Of a DNA stretch of 40,066 nt, positions 33,401 to 34,877 are shown in pieces. The stretch is from Oceanospirillales bacterium LUC14_002_19_P2. Its GTDB lineage: Bacteria > Pseudomonadota > Gammaproteobacteria > Pseudomonadales > Endozoicomonadaceae. A program made the translations under genes and the position numbers. Location of the stretch: positions 1 through 40,066 of the forward strand of contig MUIA01000122.1 of assembly GCA_002084115.1 (NCBI GenBank), read 5' to 3'. The notes beneath the pieces were generated by a model that did not search any database, was not told the origin of the DNA, and saw nothing but the letters and a program-made list of their open reading frames with translations. Position 1 is the first letter of the stretch, and the number at the start of each line of letters is the position of its first letter.

Positions 33401-34676
33401 CCGCAGAGACATCAACAAGGGTGAAATCAACATCCAGCTGCTCCCACAGGGTATCGGTTCCTGCACCACCATCGATAATATCGGCACCGGTACCACCGGT
33501 CAGCGTGTCGTTACCGGCGGAGCCTGTTAACGTGTCATCGCCCCCGGCGCCATCAAGGGAAACATCGCCCAGCGTAAAGGCTGAAGCATCCAGCGTATTA
33601 TTACCAGCACCACCGGTCAGCGCAGCAGACTCAAAACCTGAGAGCGTATCTTCATCGGTTCCGTCAATCGTAAGAACGGTATCTTTGAGTACAAAGTCTG
33701 CGTCACGGCTTTCACTGACCGTGTCCGTACCTTCACCACCACTCAGGGTGTCCAGGCCCAAACCGCCACCAAGGGTATCGTTACCCTTGCCACCCACAAT
33801 GGTGTTGTCATTCTCGTTACCGGCCAGGGTATCGTCATAGTCGGAACCGGTGATATCGCCAAACCCACTGACACCTTCAAAACCGGTCGCAATACCTGCA
33901 TCCAGATCAACCGTCACACCGGTTGTGTAGCCGGAAAAATCGAGCACATCGTCAGAATCAGCAGACAATGTTTCAATACCGGTTAACGAGATACCGGCCA
34001 GATCAAGCGCATTACTGCCGGTAATAGCCCAGTTGTTCTTACCATCGATGGTGGCGCTTACCGTATCATCACCATTGCCACCGGTGATGGCTTCAATACT
34101 ACTGAAAGTGAGGTCACCGGCCGTACCCGCGTTATTACCGGTCAATGTCCAAGTGGTATCGCTTTCGGCACCCACCAGGGTGTCGCTGCCACTTCCCGCA
34201 TTGAAAGTAATCAGCAGGGTATCGTCGGTAAGCGCAGTAATGCTTTTATCCAACGTAAGGGTGTCATCACCATCAGTACCGGTAATGGTAATGTGATTGC
34301 TGCTGTCCAGCGTGGCTTCGTAAAGAACGGGCGCACCTTCCGCACTGTTATCCACCAGCTGCAGAACCGATGTGTTGTCCTGCTCAATGACCCTCAGCAC
34401 CAGATCATTGGCATCGTTGCCCATCTCGTGACTAAGCTCATTGGTCTGCACCGCCATGGCCATGGGGTCGGCAGAAAAGAGCAGCCTCGGCTCCAGGCTC
34501 TCAAAGGTAAACCGATGCTGCGCAGACGCACTTTTGCGGCGAACCAATTTTTTCCTGGGGGATGGCTCTGCCCCGGGCATTTCCCGGCTCAGCAGGCTTT
34601 TTCCCAGCGACAGAATGCTGTTCTTCAACCGTGACAGCGGATGAAGGGCGGTTGTCGTCGGAAATGGATATGCCAT
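8742..34676 (-). CDS. Giant LEPR-motif RTX/beta-solenoid surface protein (8,644 residues)
   Basis: One uninterrupted frame of 25,935 bases, about 65% of the window. Start ATG at 34676 has GGAAG (34685-34689) 8 bases upstream. The N terminus is basic and lacks a Sec signal peptide; FESLEPRLLFSADP at 58-71 is the LEPR-type motif known from very large bacterial proteins. Order of parts: leader (1-85); RTX blocks with inserted modules (about 130-1100); beta-solenoid repeats (about 1160-4640); further solenoid with an aromatic insert and helical inserts (to about 6250); degenerate then canonical GGxGxDxL calcium-type repeats (about 6250-8410), including eight 117-residue units; acidic linker; hydrophobic helix (8590-8609) and basic tail. 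Cysteines are very rare: I noticed only three. It is probably a calcium-stabilised, surface-exposed or released adhesin or coat protein. The role and final location are inferred; the RTX and solenoid composition is seen. Confidence 0.95.
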   Translation of the reverse strand: MAYPFPTTTALHPLSRLKNSILSLGKSLLSREMPGAEPSPRKKLVRRKSASAQHRFTFESLEPRLLFSADPMAMAVQTNELSHEMGNDANDLVLRVIEQDNTSVLQLVDNSAEGAPVLYEATLDSSNHITITGTDGDDTLTLDKSITALTDDTLLITFNAGSGSDTLVGAESDTTWTLTGNNAGTAGDLTFSSIEAITGGNGDDTVSATIDGKNNWAITGSNALDLAGISLTGIETLSADSDDVLDFSGYTTGVTVDLDAGIATGFEGVSGFGDITGSDYDDTLAGNENDNTIVGGKGNDTLGGGLGLDTLSGGEGTDTVSESRDADFVLKDTVLTIDGTDEDTLSGFESAALTGGAGNNTLDASAFTLGDVSLDGAGGDDTLTGSAGNDTLTGGTGADIIDGGAGTDTLWEQLDVDFTLVDVSAVDFESQLTVTYADTSTEIDRLVRIESADLAGGLSDNTLDASGFTLGGVTLSGGAGRDTLVGSDNDDVLSGGTGVDNIDGNGGTDTLIESGDTRYILTDSSLDAAAGVDEIQTIVLTGVSDGTFTVSFRGEEPEAIAYDASTEELAGILSLLTGFHEENIQVTGSPGVWQIQFIGEFGSQDIEPLVVTGSFSSGSAAVQTTQAGQSNNEVQTITLTSVTSGSFTLTFDGQTTENLAFDADVDDVAFALRQLDNIGYEDVAVTGSAGAWVVTFTNNLAALNVSEITVNGDFNAGGSVAVSSVDGVQSLDTISEIEKAELTGGASGNLLDASGFSGSVKLYGGEGMDTLIGAGGDDELYGQDDADTLTGFGGADIIDGGEGIDTLVETFDANMTLTNVSLVHGSTTDTLSQVEIAELTGGVGDNTIDASGFTGLGAETLLQYLANQSGLGTVEGTDFSVTLRDGTVVNVNLTYAETIQDVLDLIAEADTSGKLTATLNAAQTGINLTDTTTGVGDLTVAAVGGSLTASVLGIEKTGTGGSLAGNAIVSGHVKLDGGAGADTLTGGIGNDTFTGGAGNDTITGGSGEDWLVEVRDADMVLADITSDDATDPADLDNATLTIGSTETDRLDGVERADLSGGASVNSLNASGFTLGGVILRTGGGVDSLVGSANDNDQFYIDTSGLVAGTDKVSVNIAGGTDNEIIVEGMDSSITQEDFEWVSFTGKDNATYTVNAGDTATIDGNISIDGMNIKIAAGTVKIKGYTIDTSHATTAGDITIKGKEITIDEGAQLIALASTNVSNAVHGDITILAESRLLPWTSGWYNYDNLKAKVFIGETVGTGNTQTTLKGGNVSVGAVVNSQNYLAASNSNNNNWFAENALSVAEAAIEFSEGLALLGAVSRAVSTAKIEIGEFAQITAEASPDTSQNTGNVTIVSSSLAQASAKPYSWGFAASVGIIENESKVTINGNVNAAGDVYIHADAKNAMDVEANPTKLSKMAGSVAVSVIQSTAEANVKDGSVMTVGGNLNVSSNTSEINTTVARSIAGVKGKLGIALAIAVDESHTNAYLDGTVTVAGDITVDASMDDHILDDNGADSGIGANNSFGAIADNLIGVGALFLSPPTSPGIKAFAGVGTDSKGDYLTDATKSQKSRLSDPIKDATTKFLSSKSDAFDKWWNATSEPKTKGDAYDVAAAIAVHVDSNNVTARIGDGVVDAANKQTVQAGGNITVQAVLESRPSLTSDSKAIDYGAATGDDSRFTTETGFSAAIAMGYYDSKSKAYINKDAVVDAAGKLTVNAETRNQIDPTSLWGANLIAPLLEDVGKSDYKDTDTGATLKAGTLVESKDSTGKTIQYEFLSDVAEYNVDLNNEDFDDDTRWLMLDPVQNKIGEFITTAASYLDSNLGLDDHLIDSWTASRADGQKKAAAGSIAVLVMNQSADATIKEGASINQITTYQDAAIDQDVVVSAASIAQMVNLGGNFTPFGVTGDTDKPGGDDAKTYSGWKPKATAGGYGTKAADDGDAVGVALLGYAYVNDVTAKIEDGVTLYADSLKVDADNETLSVTFGASGGQADNMAFNGAMLATVLINSTIAQVDDGANITVGNGSADNDGNAVLINANDTAYIFTVAGSVASSETTGVGASVAVNVIERETEALIGSRYGDDARYGSGGFTATGNVKLFAENDGVAASLALAGSKVSKSPAADSDSVPTDTASNGSGGSSDPSSSNGLSNSDGSTTTSPELMKMNQSQSYQDGIADMGSRWTAEEDAKEAAKPGQTGMGISGSVTINIGDDSAEAYIRNAYDIDVGDLTIKASDLSIYGSISGAMTYVKDDNGGTARGIAGSASFSFVTGTVNASVVSADSLLADLLDFDATRNGWVASLTASIAGATGRSGTAIAGSVAVTRTTFTTKTGLSSISGDTVIDGTINLNADDHTQIILIAGSGGFAGKTGVGSAVAFTQIQNTTESVIDGLSNLKHSGNVTLTAQSTGLVVSITGSVGSAGGQSTTGLGAAGTLSMNFINNTVESKLLNTTTTAGSTGNVSLLADDASSIYSFAGGFAKGKSLGLGFALGFNFIDNTVTAKVSGSTLRTTGGLSVKAEENSVLGTLVVGGAGAEKLTVAGSLAATSTNNTITATITEDSDIAVDGAILVSATDTTTSVNLSGGLAYSSQQGALGAAIGVNLINNTILAEINSSKVVSNTSTLDVLASAKSVLVSVAVGGAGAQNFAFGGSISVNEVTNTIQARIKDDGDATVNTDVEASGAVSVAAADSTTMVVIAGAGAYSGSGSAVGASASTTEVSNTVQAYIDSAKVESKNAGVNVLAGFSPSGSDVDLAGLGVDTSELPSDTDFGAQVINVTIAGAYANSFAAGAAISLNWLNNTVEAYINNADVDASSDVTVAAEDDADLISIAIGAAGSSGSAVGAAIAYNYIGGDPGDPTRNVAENRDAINTGIIRAYIGGSSTVDSSQGAVNVYADSAASIVNVTVGAAGASNVAIAGSISINFMRNLVNASIQGGAKVTGYNDVNVRATTTPIMVIVAGGASGASTGAASIASATNDMRSDLQARIEGSGTEAKATTGDIKVVAKVLNTDQLPSVALADDGDQDSSDDPILDAQIWSFTISGSGAGTVGGAASLSLNWIRNSVEARIADNAKAQASNGAVRVSASDQATLNSLAGGGSGAGTAAIGAAVGYNYVGGNPDDPGDYDTANIIRAYIDNATVIADTVNVSATSDADINTFSVSLSGSGTFAGAGSFSLNWIRKTVDAHISGGASVTTTGDINVLATDTSDIRSGSTQISGSGTVAIGAAVAYNEIDNTVKSYVDGSSAVVTTGNAGNIGIVATSDATISTLSAGISGSGTTSVAGSASSNLIHNDVRAYINGGTVTTDDNILVQAQSDDTIKSYAGTLSGSGTVGVGGTVVVNQLDNDTQAYITGDATVVAKGSGSSLAIKQWADDASGTESTENLNGLAVIATNDEEIDVVAVSLGLAGQVGIGANVIVNKVTNTTRAYISDASVNNNINRGKQVKVRAHQHTDISSGGGALAFGGGAAGVGASIDTDIVDNTTQAYVADDDVSTDEDHIYAGDSLDVSALSREKILSASAGVGAGFYAGVAGAASGVKSTSDTDAFIRLAKVTSDTGVIVDANSRVDLDLYDGAIGGGIVGAGGSVAVGLLDGNTRAYIEGATIDASGTVQVNSDSEEDVSVLVGTLAAGAAGIACSVSVVETNSNTTAYIGAYVPGSGAATNANVTSGADTKVKATSNITFDNDIGAGGLGGGGVGASIDVVTAKNAVDAHIGANSVVTAEGDVTVEAEANRTIDSMVMAFAGGGTFGVSGAVSVISVGTGLDSAGNEQATPAQEKIDAAFSDSNPNGLGSDDTAQRADSVATSSLFTVSVGEDPSVSDTTAYIGDGAQITAGSNGASADILVKATETADIQQIAGGAAIGGVGLSVGGSVGVLNLSGATTAYIDNNTDISATDDIKIKAIFTAEDVDVYSYGGSAGTVGLGAQVSVINDTATQRAFVDHGTTSSNGARITKADDLIITAEASRNYDVEAKGVTAGSIAAGAAVGDVDIGGTTLAYLGDYAQVGQDSDSVGDVLITATSNATVTENIWSVAAGIGAGSGNDARVLIDPSVKAFIGNNAAVTVTNTVDIQAAATPKADVTVHGVNAGGLAVGVSLTDITIAPTVIAALGDPDDATQGSISITAASLSIAAETKVPDNSYTAKAYSLGAAGALIGVDATLSTINNNSTVKSFVADGATLAITGATTLSATNNTKQKSEADSYSGGLLAAGGSSAKAKSDTTTLAFLGDGVDLTGSTLQITAVGNDDNYVEGTAGAGGIVGGSGTEAITVNKSTVTAEIREGASGKDIDLTQRGAGTLVIKAEQNATFDSKINVGSGGVLGATGAKADHDVTANVTAGIGADAVIKATDIDMDAITKLRKNGVSGDNIKGTTGGVASAAGADSFTNVNMTTRVVIGDDASLTVEDGASAAGDMTLDALNDFILNDKVTLISGGAVSGAGATMEIKTDTNIAEVYVGEDAQLSSVGDVQISARGTGEAVGKVNVETYGGGTVAVADTTVEVRPENKVTFAANSFLTTDGNLNISTGTDTSFNRDQYKLEARTDNFAGSAIPINSLDATAKLIQNNTITVAAGAVLETARDAKLHAERLGFADMEAKAKGVNWTSEVAKAISGGSELYDGTIETEAHATVDVDGTVRTGIDRKQELVLDAIVNGQVTSSTQTDGVTFRTVTDQLDSELVQELQYAQKQLNQYKDTNANIKAFYESEVTRITNELEKQGLWSTDENGLSGYTKQDVLVVEVDPIWAQAGTIDVRSDVLEGTGVFDAPGDASVEITNNTAAFLEIKGISIPDSNGGLFLNGVEVASNSEIETYNQADEGVSAGSANFSTVTAGGSENPPFITIANTFDESDPANAGIPTPDITITGNVENPQGNLTVSNPDGKVTFEAQVRAENMNVVGKSVYISGLTDYSVGGETYSKLDSLTNNGQQSASDAAVVAELTKTPTGVSLYGDRIVIQAEYLNLNGIMQSGKPDYNLTLGTATANEISNISRYASGLVKLTTASTDDYTVYYNTTTGKIEVQEIRVSGGYIELEGHMLNTGAGEIRVLGGYGKISVTNNTAYDVVVKSLDASQRGEGTLVIKDKAKGTSANPHVTIYTKDENGVTIQEDGKSDVAGSDSNTYSIKSGWRYGWSVDVLDATRYYKTEKKSGWLGIDAFAKDPADDYWDTTERLEGPTLTDEGPYFFLDAAKANDAYTYVSDPQVDASKTKNYIEDRWTTSTWYGKKTYYTKYVKEEYTTTTHTHTVKADYGVNINFIGYDAGSVSLTSTVAGADILIDGSILNSSGTTTITSKGDIRQTSEDSYITGKRVVLSASGDIGQVVVDGNGDMVDSGALTVNLADDAYASLKATAGGVVHIAAGSGDLAIDSVQAGSGETVRLVAKENITVAQKTSGSWYNGSVQGGTVALVAEEGSVGNSSSRALALNSGTSLSHYVTVDAKTDIYLKETSGDLRLKEAIAASGDVYINVASGSLKDANDSAVRDDRTYDELLNGVWSDLQLTDGTGAQSKIDQTLIDYASNREQEYEAYWQYRGMQADSSVYDPNFVVSLSSDEQTYYTNAGWTDGEIQTLVNKRTEEYHSLHGQYGSYGDSYNDSFTYTLSDAERDSLTASIKVWTEDELLNLFSAGLIEPITDTQTSVEQANISAAGAVTIIASGSVGSANGSQVIDLSGPSVSLTDDERVALAAAERTDVAYLAGDIVSAKVNFLNNGNSADTIVRTDGGNWLTDGFQAGMTIQVFGTADNANDNGQFFTIDSVSSNTITLSADDQLSTEYRAKITLAEIIADPTVDGASITGIRIDLRDDVDVDALGSVSATGSGDVFLGSELDVKLDTVVAGDTVRIKTGKSIINVGGSSVTNVTSSDVILEAADGSIGSASDQIYINLAADAIFTARVSGDIYLTERTDNINVGTLYAQSGGIYLTAESGAIVDGLDHDFANISAATELSLTASAGVGEDGDYLETDLATDATLTIAAGADVYVHEVLGNMNIREVLADGGNVDLRAHLAIKDTEDASGNVVPGLPEADVIGNSITLTSENDAIGISGNDLDINSAYRSAGTVTTSSALNTYLIETDGDLSINTIGTGADYTAFILGRDNILNGNADANASNVTSGKTRLFAEGDIGASGKRLQTTVGYMEGRSTSGNVWITNTGHLTIGGLDQANGMVATGTVNIEAHSPITVEKSIITDDDILLYAGEDNNDVAGEEDHLTVKAGVTIQSTAGTVTLRAGDNLVIESGAVVSALGDLLLQGDYENLDAAGTTIHNLGTLSGANISIEGEAGSDSILLDGVITTAGVLSIAGAAGSDDIQLLGSLTGSTRIDVDGGSEGDSILIDVSLLAGDTYVTGGTGDDTLTVTELHSRSDVLSLDGEGGGDQYIITMTDTDADGVTLTDYVIDVNDSGDAVDGVDNLTIHGRGFAGDTQADKDDVFLIRNNFIARLHGEVETNTFADPVERINYDNSLNDLTGGVLINGGEGSDSFFLDDTSALMTIDGGSGRDTFQVGQIFGEAPVTAPGDEVAGTAVTRGYLSYGNSEELTLLGGDDGDSFTVYSNKAKLFMKGEKGNDEFVVRAFVADDNIDLNGGDDDDTIDYNVNAPLSIDGGSGFDTLTAIGTEADDTFIVTRDSIIGAGLNITYDGVESVDVDALEGDDTFIIESTREGVITTLIGGLGSDNFIVGSDGLTSAIQGSLILEGGLTMVDRALKTPVVLPSEQATFAKEIPSITDETIQTDTVTLFNDASNTDDSGQFTTSSVSGLNMDETAIVVAGENGAPDRTIAGGLTYFGMEVVEVVMGSGNDTLAVDTTAISNSAAMVFSHNVGLGVSYITLQDGSSWFDQGFRVGDKIVVADTAGNDGTYTIDSISLDGSQISLVSGEQLTDETVTASIQRQNPVMVAHGGGNREVVDLVSGDTEMGGDTIIVTGTDSNNVPLLIFGDTSQDGSRYASLRGTGLDPVVGYSNAGNDVIDASGASSGVVIYGGAGDDTIYGSQGNDHIAGGSGHDTLYGLGGNDHLYGDSGFNVDLSQRLSLATEVLTVVTVADPVNDGANADDLTVGNDTIDGGMGDDIIFGDHGVITQIRDGSPEQLRLMTTGNVSHIETTVEDQGGNDTLLGGDENDMILAGAGADKVAGNAGDDILIGDNGEVDRNVDGDLITIDLVQNRTVDHGGIDTLQGNAGNDWLLGGVGGDQLYGANEDGSLLGLLDSDNDLILGDHGIITLAAGQIISVASLRLQNGGNDTIRAGDGNNLVIAGFGQDDVTAGSGNDILAGDNAKATFTDGHLTKLESTDADDTTGDNDQLNAGDGFNRIIGGAGTDTITAGVGMDHVIGDHGSLVYDTTDTLQSAESSLPNQGDRDVITLSSGNNVVIAGQGNDEVTTTSGDDIVIGDNGSAQFTDGHLITLTSTDLDDTTGGDDTLDLGDGLNRVIGGTGTDTITGGTGVDHALGDHGTLTYDVADILQSAVSALIDQGARDVITLSSGSNVVIAGQGNDDVTTTGGDDIVIGDNGSAQFTDGHLITLTSTDLNESTGGNDTLNLGDGFNRVIGGTGTDTITGGAGVDHVLGDHGVLTYDVADILQSAVSALIDQGARDVITLFSGSNVVIAGQGNDEVTTTGGDDIVIGDNGSAQFTDGHLITLTSTDLNESTGGNDTLNLSDGFNRVIGGTGTDTITGGTGVDHVLGDHGVLTYDVADILQSAVSALIDQGARDVITLSSGNNVVIAGHGGDEVNTTGGNDIVIGDNGSAQFTDGHLITLTSTDLDDTTGGDDTINVRDGFNRVIGGTGTDTITGGTGVDHVLGDHGVLTYDVSDILQSAVSALIDQGARDVITLSNGSNVVIAGQGNDEVSTTGDDDIVIGDNGSAQFTDGHLITLTSTDLDDTTGGDDTINVGDGFNRVIGGTGTDTITAGTGVDHVLGDHGVLTYDVSDILQSAVSALIDQGARDVITLSNGSNVVIAGQGNDEVTTTGDDDIVIGDNGSAQFTDGHLITLTSTDLDDTTGGDDTINVGDGFNRVIGGTGTDTITGGTGVDHVLGDHGTLIYDVADILQSAESALIDQGARDVITLSSGDNVVIAGQGGDEVTTTGGNDIVIGDNGSAQFTDGHLITLTSTDLDDSTGGDDTINVGDGFNRVISGTGADTINGGSGVDQVIGDHGQMTWDVTDILREAISTLPSQGSDDTITLSDGDNTVIAGMGDDTVETGDGNDHILGDNGVVRYDARGLITEAETTDFALGGIDTIQAGDGDNVILAGFAGDTVTTGAGNDTVIGDNGRVTFTDGIRTRAETLDTVSSTGGNDEISLGDGEDQALGGVGADKIENASGETVMIGDDGYIDSDTAGRYVEGATGSTVLGDDDELLGGSDRDVLFGGVANDVLEGRDGDDLIVGDGAKVTRTSQTLILETIDFFTGGDDTLKGDEGLDRMIGGFGSDLFYGNLSEDIMVGEYARMTFAENGNAEQATVIVTLAQGGLDLLRVTEKSLYTKVAAINTHSFLNLRPISSLGIATPMRGNAANAQDFLENLVSHISDNNRSSARSAGIDFMLPSEPTAAGDGEGEEPAQCESATDENGNVIPCAEPAVKDEAPVEDSAAVDAEANPQSDGQNRAETAVPEKSDAEDDLAATGSIAAASLAWGTAALARRKGNAEAKFNQSAISDLQKRQKAKRFMRWDNVSL
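10128..12935 (-). repeat. Eight tandem 351-bp (117-residue) RTX units
   Basis: Exactly eight in-frame units, each opening with GDN (residues 7248-8183). The boundaries step by 351 bases: 12935, 12584, 12233, 11882, 11531, 11180, 10829, 10478. Typical landmarks in each unit are FTDGHL, NRVIGGTGTDTI, DHVLGDHG, YDV.DILQSA, VIAGQGNDEV and DDIVI. Units 2-7 are nearly identical. For example, 10861-11006 differs from the copy 351 bases along at about three positions. Units 1 and 8 have diverged. This indicates recent duplication or gene conversion, and unit number is likely to vary between strains. Confidence 0.95.
12936..13860 (-). repeat. Canonical RTX calcium-binding repeats before the tandem array
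   Basis: Dense GGxGxDxLxG nonapeptides (GGAGDDTIYGSQGNDHI, GGSGHDTLYGLGGNDHLYG) alternate with GDHG/GDNG spacers. They are the diverged relatives from which the 117-residue array probably grew. Such repeats bind calcium in parallel beta-rolls and fold after export. Confidence 0.85.
14072..14270 (-). repeat. Inserted DGSSW module, copy 2
   Basis: A roughly 65-residue module (ITLQDGSSWFDQGFRVGDKI, then NDGTYTIDSIS and ISLVSGEQL) matches in pattern a segment at about 17380-17585 (DGGNWLTDGFQAGMTIQVFG, FTIDSVSSNTITLSADDQL). It is an independently mobile structural module within the giant. Confidence 0.6.
14640..15900 (-). repeat. Degenerate RTX region (GGxGxDxF type)
   Basis: Residues about 6260-6680 carry widely spaced D/G-rich turns (LLGGDDGDSFTVYSNKAKL, NGGDDDDTIDYNVNAPL, IGGLGSDNFIVGSDGLT). 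Spacing between turns is longer than in canonical RTX arrays. It forms the join between the solenoid region and the C-terminal calcium repeats. Confidence 0.7.
17380..17585 (-). repeat. Inserted DGGNW module, copy 1
   Basis: The partner of the module at 14072-14270: DGGNWLTDGFQAGMTIQVFG, then FTIDSVSSNTITLSADDQL. The two share D-G-x-x-W-x-x-x-G-F and T-I-D-S-[VI]-S landmarks but are well diverged. Confidence 0.6.
17800..18290 (-). other. Helical, tyrosine-rich insert in the giant protein
   Basis: Residues about 5463-5625 break the beta pattern with a charged, helix-prone stretch (YDELLNGVWSDLQ, ASNREQEYEAYWQYRG, LVNKRTEEYHSLHGQYG, LSDAERDSLTASIKVW). It is likely a globular or coiled-coil domain projecting from the solenoid. 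I recognise no family. Confidence 0.55.
18950..19440 (-). other. Aromatic- and lysine-rich insert in the giant protein
   Basis: Residues about 5080-5240 are rich in Trp, Tyr, Lys and Thr (SGWRYGWSVDVL, RYYKTEKKSGWLGIDAF, WTTSTWYGKKTYYTKYVKEE, TTTTHTHTVKADYG). This differs strongly from the Gly/Ala/Asp/Ser-rich flanks. The family is unrecognised; a surface ligand-binding domain is possible. Confidence 0.6.
20540..20690 (-). other. Predicted coiled-coil segment in the giant protein
   Basis: Residues about 4663-4713 (ELVQELQYAQKQLNQYKDTN and AFYESEVTRITNELEKQGLW) show heptad-like spacing of hydrophobic residues with many Gln, Glu and Lys. It is a helical interruption between two solenoid regions and may be an oligomerisation or hinge element. 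Confidence 0.5.
20700..31200 (-). repeat. Beta-solenoid repeat region of the giant, period about 55 residues
   Basis: Residues about 1160-4660 carry a recurring N-[NT]-T-[VI]-x-A-x-[IV] landmark followed by a G-x-[VI]-x-V-x-A strand and a GGAGA- or GSGSG-like turn. Between about 21700 and 27900 it recurs every 53-58 residues, some three dozen times. Examples are NNTVTAKVSGS, NNTITATITED and NNTILAEINSS. Two copies carry a YNYxGGxPxDP insertion (near 26150 and 25330). Known relatives of this pattern are filamentous-haemagglutinin-like and leukotoxin-like adhesins. Confidence 0.8.
28100..28350 (-). other. Ser/Thr/Pro low-complexity linker in the giant protein
   Basis: Residues about 2110-2190 are a low-complexity stretch (SPAADSDSVPTDTASNGSGG, SSNGLSNSDGSTTTSPELM) followed by a charged helix. 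It probably makes a flexible joint between solenoid blocks. Confidence 0.6.
31780..32060 (-). other. FliD/flagellin IN-like module inside the giant
   Basis: Residues about 873-965 (FSVTLRDGTVVNVNLTYAET, IQDVLDLIAEADTSGKLTAT, LNAAQTGINLTDTTTG) follow the pattern of the IN motif of flagellar hook-associated protein 2 and flagellins: a beta strand, a T-[IV]-Q-D-V-x-D-x-I helix, then LTAxLNxxxTGIxLTD. Assignment rests on pattern recognition only. Confidence 0.5.
32510..33082 (-). repeat. Two tandem copies of a ~95-residue beta module
   Basis: Copy 1 (about 32800-33082) and copy 2 (about 32510-32795) each open with [DN]E[IV]QTI.LT.V..G.F, continue with a short helix (ELAGILSLLTGF; DVAFALRQLDNIGY), then VTGSxGxW and a V-x-G-x-F close. 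The pattern (GTFTLTF..., AxxVxxALxxL, VTG...W.VTF) occurs in other very large bacterial surface proteins. Confidence 0.65.
34467..34496 (-). other. LEPR motif of the giant protein (putative export/processing signal)
   Basis: Residues 61-70 are LEPRLLFSAD, preceded by a basic stretch (RKKLVRRKSASAQHRF at 41-56). Motifs of this form sit near the N terminus of very large secreted or surface proteins and are thought to act as a targeting element. There is no hydrophobic signal-peptide core before it. Confidence 0.75.
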
Positions 34677-34760
34677 GGTCTGCGCTTCCGTATTTGTCCG
34701 TTTTTATATCCGGTGTCTGGAGCCTGTCCTTACTGCAACACCGTGACGGCCTCGATCGGT

Positions 34761-34774
34761 ACTACATAGGTAGT
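34761..34774. promoter_or_regulatory. Palindromic operator candidate ACTAC-N4-GTAGT
   Basis: Perfect 5-base inverted arms ACTAC and GTAGT around ATAG, about 85 bases upstream of the giant's start codon. Two-fold symmetric sites of this size suit a dimeric activator or repressor, for instance a LuxR-type regulator. I did not find a matching copy in the tolC upstream region, so co-regulation by this site is not supported. Confidence 0.35.
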
Positions 34775-34814
34775 GCGTCTACAGCCTTTATTCTCATAGC
34801 CCCGTCACGTCAGC

Positions 34815-34832
34815 GAGCGGCCGGAGCCGCTC
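34815..34832. other. GC-rich 7-bp hairpin upstream of the giant gene
   Basis: GAGCGGC and GCCGCTC pair around a 4-base loop, 15 bases from the intrinsic terminator of the SapC gene. It may reinforce termination or belong to a protein-binding site; no T-run follows on either strand. Confidence 0.35.
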
Positions 34833-34847
34833 ACCATTATGGGGCAT

Positions 34848-34874
34848 AAAAGCGCACCTAACTGGTGCGCTTTT
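34848..34874 (-). terminator. Intrinsic terminator after the SapC-family gene
   Basis: AAAAGCGCACC (34848-34858) and GGTGCGCTTTT (34864-34874) form an 11-bp stem with a 5-base loop. The hairpin starts 3 bases past the stop codon and ends in TTTT on the minus strand. It separates the tolC-to-SapC operon from the giant operon. The A/T flanks make it potentially bidirectional. Confidence 0.87.
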
Positions 34875-34877
34875 CTC

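Larger units (their letters stand above)
31440..34290 (-). repeat. N-terminal RTX blocks with five LDASGF motifs
   Basis: Residues about 130-1080. Five diverged blocks share an E-x-A-x-L-x-G-G ... N-x-[LI]-[DN]-A-S-[GA]-F motif and most go on to GGxGxDxL nonapeptides and an IDGGxGxDTL end. The motif copies lie near 33590, 33285, 32425, 32130 and 31470. Small modules of other origin are inserted between blocks. Confidence 0.85.
34677..34847 (-). promoter_or_regulatory. Control region of the giant-protein operon
   Basis: A 171-base gene-free region between the terminator of the upstream operon and the giant's start codon. It contains the ribosome site GGAAG (34685-34689), a TATAAA (34703-34708) that could be a -10 box without a clear -35, a palindrome at 34761-34774 and a hairpin at 34815-34832. 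The giant gene should therefore have its own promoter here, but the exact promoter is not evident. Confidence 0.5.

Noticed and set aside
34725-34745. A sigma-54-like promoter before the giant gene (CGTCAC and TTGCA on the minus strand)
   Set aside because: The spacing is one base short and the -24 GG is missing.
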